In this document: piece after piece, positions 47,547 through 49,757 of the stretch | How the letters are laid out: every line of letters begins with the position of its first letter | How positions within the stretch are numbered: the stretch's first letter is position 1 | Assembly (NCBI RefSeq): GCF_014647055.1 | Contig: NZ_BMOL01000020.1 | Coordinates: forward strand, 1-49,757 | Direction: 5' to 3' | Length of the DNA stretch: 49,757 nucleotides | Origin: Deinococcus aerolatus | Lineage (GTDB): Bacteria; Deinococcota; Deinococci; Deinococcales; Deinococcaceae | The notes under the pieces: generated by a model | Told to the model about the DNA's origin: nothing | Databases searched by the model: none | Seen by the model: only the letters and a program-made list of their open reading frames with translations | Program-made: the position numbers and the translations under genes

Positions 47547-48644
47547 TCAGCTGGGGCTTTCGCTGACCAGCAACTCGGCCAGCGCTCTACTGTAAGCGTC
47601 GATGTCGGCCACCTTGACCGATTCCTTGGTGGTGTGGGCCAAGTCTTCGTTGCCGGGTCCCCAGCCCACGGTGGGCCACCCCGCGTTGGCGGTGTAACGG
47701 CCGTCGGTGGCAAAGCGCCAGACGCCCGGCTCAGCGTGAAAGCGCGCTGCGTACGGCAGCACCTTGAGGGTTAGCGGATCGCCCGGCTCGGTTACAAAAC
47801 CGGGCGTGTATTCCGGTGTCCACAGCGCTGAGAGTCTTCCCTGGGCGGGCAGGCCCTCCAGCAACTTCGCCAGCGTCTGTCGGTTGGAAGCGTCGTCCTC
47901 GTTGAAGCGCCAGTCGAGAATCGCCGTCACGGTGTTGGGCGTCAGGTTCTCGCTGCCAGAGTCGGTGAAGAGTTGCGTGACCGTCAGGGTCGAGGCACCG
48001 GTCACCGGAAAGTCAGGAAAGGTCAGGGCCTCAATACGCTTGAGCAGTTCAGCCAGCGCGAAGATGGGGTTTTCGTCCTTGATCGCCAGGCTGGCGTGGT
48101 GGGCGCGGCCCTGAAGCTGCACCCGCACCCGCGCCACGCCCCGGTGCCCCAGCATCAACTGGTTGCTCGACGGCTCGGCCACGATCACCGCGCCGATCTC
48201 GCCGGGCGGGTGGGCGACCAGATACGCTGCGCCGGGCCCGCCAATTTCCTCCTCGGCCGCCGCCACGATCCAGACGTCGCTGCGCGGGCGCTCACCCTTC
48301 GCCAGCAGTGCGGCCAGCGCGTAGGTCTGGGCCGCCAGTGGGCCCTTGATGTCCACCGCGCCGCGCCCGTGAATCACGCCCTCCACCAGCACCGCCTCGT
48401 AGGGTGGGTGCTCCCACAGCGCCGGGTCGCCCTCGTGGACGTGGTCGAGGTGGGTCAGCAGGAGCCAGGCCGGTCCCGGCTCGCGCCCCCGGATCCGCGC
48501 CAGAGCGTTGCCGCCCGCGTCGGCCTGCACGTCCTCGAAGCCGAGCTGACGCCACTCCTGCAAGACCCGCTCGCGCAGCATTTCTTCTTGCCCTGGCAGC
48601 GCCTGAATACGGATCAGATCGCGCAGGAAATCGGCGGCGCTCAT
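47547..48644 (-). CDS. M20 family metallopeptidase/deacylase
   Basis: A 365-residue M20 di-zinc hydrolase. Metal and catalytic motifs are in order: LLLTHLDHVHEGD (His and Asp), HGRGAVDIKGP (bridging Asp), AAAEEEIGG (catalytic Glu and ligand Glu), VAEPSS (Asp replaced by Glu) and a C-terminal AHTTKE with the last His. The family includes DapE, ArgE, LysK and carboxypeptidases; which acyl or peptide bond it cuts is open. ATG 48644 is preferred; GTG 48653 is close, and no Shine-Dalgarno is seen. It borders the catabolic operon and could release its substrate from a conjugate, which is only a suggestion. Region 48645-48870 holds nothing recognised. Confidence 0.9.
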   Translation of the reverse strand: MSAADFLRDLIRIQALPGQEEMLRERVLQEWRQLGFEDVQADAGGNALARIRGREPGPAWLLLTHLDHVHEGDPALWEHPPYEAVLVEGVIHGRGAVDIKGPLAAQTYALAALLAKGERPRSDVWIVAAAEEEIGGPGAAYLVAHPPGEIGAVIVAEPSSNQLMLGHRGVARVRVQLQGRAHHASLAIKDENPIFALAELLKRIEALTFPDFPVTGASTLTVTQLFTDSGSENLTPNTVTAILDWRFNEDDASNRQTLAKLLEGLPAQGRLSALWTPEYTPGFVTEPGDPLTLKVLPYAARFHAEPGVWRFATDGRYTANAGWPTVGWGPGNEDLAHTTKESVKVADIDAYSRALAELLVSESPS

Positions 48645-48870
48645 GTTGGCCACCCGCTGGCGGCCGTGCCAGGCCCGAAGCAAATATGGCGCGCGGCGCT
48701 GGCCTGCGGACCTGCGGGGAAGAGGGGAGTGAAACGTGCGGCCAACCTGGAAGCGGCGTTTTGCCTCATTCTGTGCAGTCTACAGAAAGGAGGCTCGGTC
48801 GGCGGCTGGTCTTGCCAGGGTTTTGTGGAGGGAGAATTCAGTCTGGTTCGGACTTGAGACGGACACGAGT

Positions 48871-49180
48871 ATGCCTAAGCAGCAGTACACCGCCGCCCCT
48901 CTTGCAGGAGGCGGTGCGGCTGACCCAGAGTGCGGGCAAGAGTTGTGCCCAGATCGCCTGCGACCTCGGCGTCCCCGCCCATTACGTCGTTCGTTGGAAA
49001 CGGCAGCAGGAATTTCAGGGGGTCAAGGGACGACCCGTGAACACGGGACGTGGCCTCACGGGCGTTCTGAACAGGAAGACCGGTTGTGGCAAGTTATTGG
49101 TGCCACGTCCCGCCACGTCTTGAAAGCAGCCTGTTGGTTGGAACGCCGGCGCCGAGCGGGGACGGTGGAGCGGGCAGGAT
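48871..49180 (+). pseudogene. IS3-family OrfA relic
   Basis: ATG 48871 starts MPKQQYT, then the frame shifts, and QEAVRLTQSAGKSCAQIACDLGVPAHYVVRWKRQQEFQG follows in another frame: the helix-turn-helix of IS3 OrfA. A second shift gives SEQEDRLWQVIGATSRHVLKAACWLERR, the leucine-zipper/ERDVLKKA part. No OrfB is found. It ends where the IS6 relic begins. Confidence 0.78.
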
Positions 49181-49184
49181 GATG

Positions 49185-49635
49185 CGGGTTCGTGATCCGG
49201 GCAGGCAGGTCGAGAAATTCTTATGCCCGTCGTGGTGCTCGGAAGCCTCGCTGCGCATGTTCCTGCCGTCGGGTGGGCCGACGAGACTGCTCAATTAAGT
49301 TACTGCAGCGCCGTTAAGTTAACCTGGACGTGCTCCACACCGTGGAGCACGGGAAGTTTTCGCAGGGTAGCGCCGTAATTCCAGAGCTTATCGGTGTGAA
49401 TAACCTTTGACACGTCGTATTCGCCCAGCAGTCGCTGGGAGAACATTTGGAGGCCTCAGTATTCCGGTGTTCTTGTAAAAAGACGTCCACCACGGTGCCG
49501 CGCTCATCGACTGGCCGCCACAACCAGTGCTTGACCCCGCCGATGTCCACGTGCATCTCGTCAAGGTGCTACCGGGAACCCCGTCGGGGTAGACCTTGGG
49601 CGAACAGATCGCTGAACTTGATGCACCCTCATACC
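49185..49635 (-). pseudogene. IS6-family transposase relic
   Basis: Minus-strand pieces in order: CIKFSDLFAQGLPRRGSR, an in-frame stop (TAG where Trp is usual), HLDEMHVDIGGVKHWLWRPVDERGTVVDVFLQEHRNTEASK, a frameshifted middle including VIHTDKL-like codons and VEHVQV, then RCSNLIEQSRRPTRRQEHAQRGFRAPRRA, a stop, and EFLDLPARITNPHH. This covers the DDE core and C-terminus of an IS6 transposase with at least two stops and frameshifts; the N-terminus is missing. It is inactive. Confidence 0.85.
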
Positions 49636-49751
49636 CTCAGCTGTCACAACTTCTGGGTTCTGAGGCCTGTGCGAGACTGATGGTGCTGCATGAGGAAGGT
49701 GCGACGTGAAACCAAACGTCCACAGTCCCCAACATCGGAAGGAGGATCAGT

Positions 49752-49757
49752 ATGAAT
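49752..49757 (+). CDS. Start of a gene cut by the window end
   Basis: GGAAGGAGGATCAGT precedes ATG AAT at the very end, a strong ribosome binding site with good spacing. Only two codons are visible, so nothing can be said of the product. Confidence 0.5.

Overview
The window is high-GC chromosomal DNA that reads as a Deinococcus (Deinococcus-Thermus phylum). The evidence is the set of recognisable Deinococcus-type proteins; several genes with no Shine-Dalgarno site whose start codon follows a TANNNT -10 hexamer by 6-7 nt, which fits the leaderless transcripts common in this genus; a 16S rRNA 3' end followed at once by a terminator instead of a tRNA/23S, as in the split rRNA operons of this phylum; and Deinococcus-like insertion-sequence remnants. 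The species cannot be named from sequence alone.

Layout. 1-15.8 kb is a mostly conserved core: 16S tail, ComF-type phosphoribosyltransferase, methylglyoxal synthase, an SRPBCC protein, an EamA exporter next to an ABC importer with ATPase and permease fused in one chain, transketolase behind a GntR/phosphoribosyltransferase pair, the rpsP-KH-rimM-trmD cluster, a Lon-substrate-domain protein, a FemAB-like protein, a parvulin PPIase and a Tat-exported metallo-beta-lactamase-fold protein. 16.0-21.2 kb holds the most unusual locus. A 45-residue secreted peptide gene ends in KISMWSG. It is followed by a lipoprotein subtilisin with three tandem copies of the same heptapeptide between its pro-region and catalytic domain, then a TPR/HD-GYP/GGDEF c-di-GMP protein, then a WGxxGxxG-type surface protein. 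21.2-35.7 kb is a patchy accessory region: decayed genes (SRAP, HD phosphohydrolase, Fn3-like protein), degenerate IS630 and IS4 transposases, a queuosine-precursor transporter plus queF with structured leaders, a Gfo/Idh/MocA dehydrogenase, and a compact arsenic-type operon (MarR, ArsN2-DUF6428 fusion, MFS) with a clear leaderless promoter and paired operators.

35.9-48.6 kb is a catabolic island. A BKACE enzyme and an FCD-type GntR regulator face a nine-gene, largely translationally coupled operon: an LhgO-type oxidase, a TAXI-TRAP transporter (binding protein, DUF1850, fused permease), a class III CoA-transferase, a glutaryl-CoA-dehydrogenase-like enzyme, a DapA-family aldolase, an atypical SDR and a 2-hydroxyacid dehydrogenase. 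A convergent M20 peptidase closes it. Together these suggest uptake and breakdown of glutarate or a hydroxylated C5 dicarboxylate. The window ends in degenerate IS3 and IS6 remnants and the first codons of another gene.
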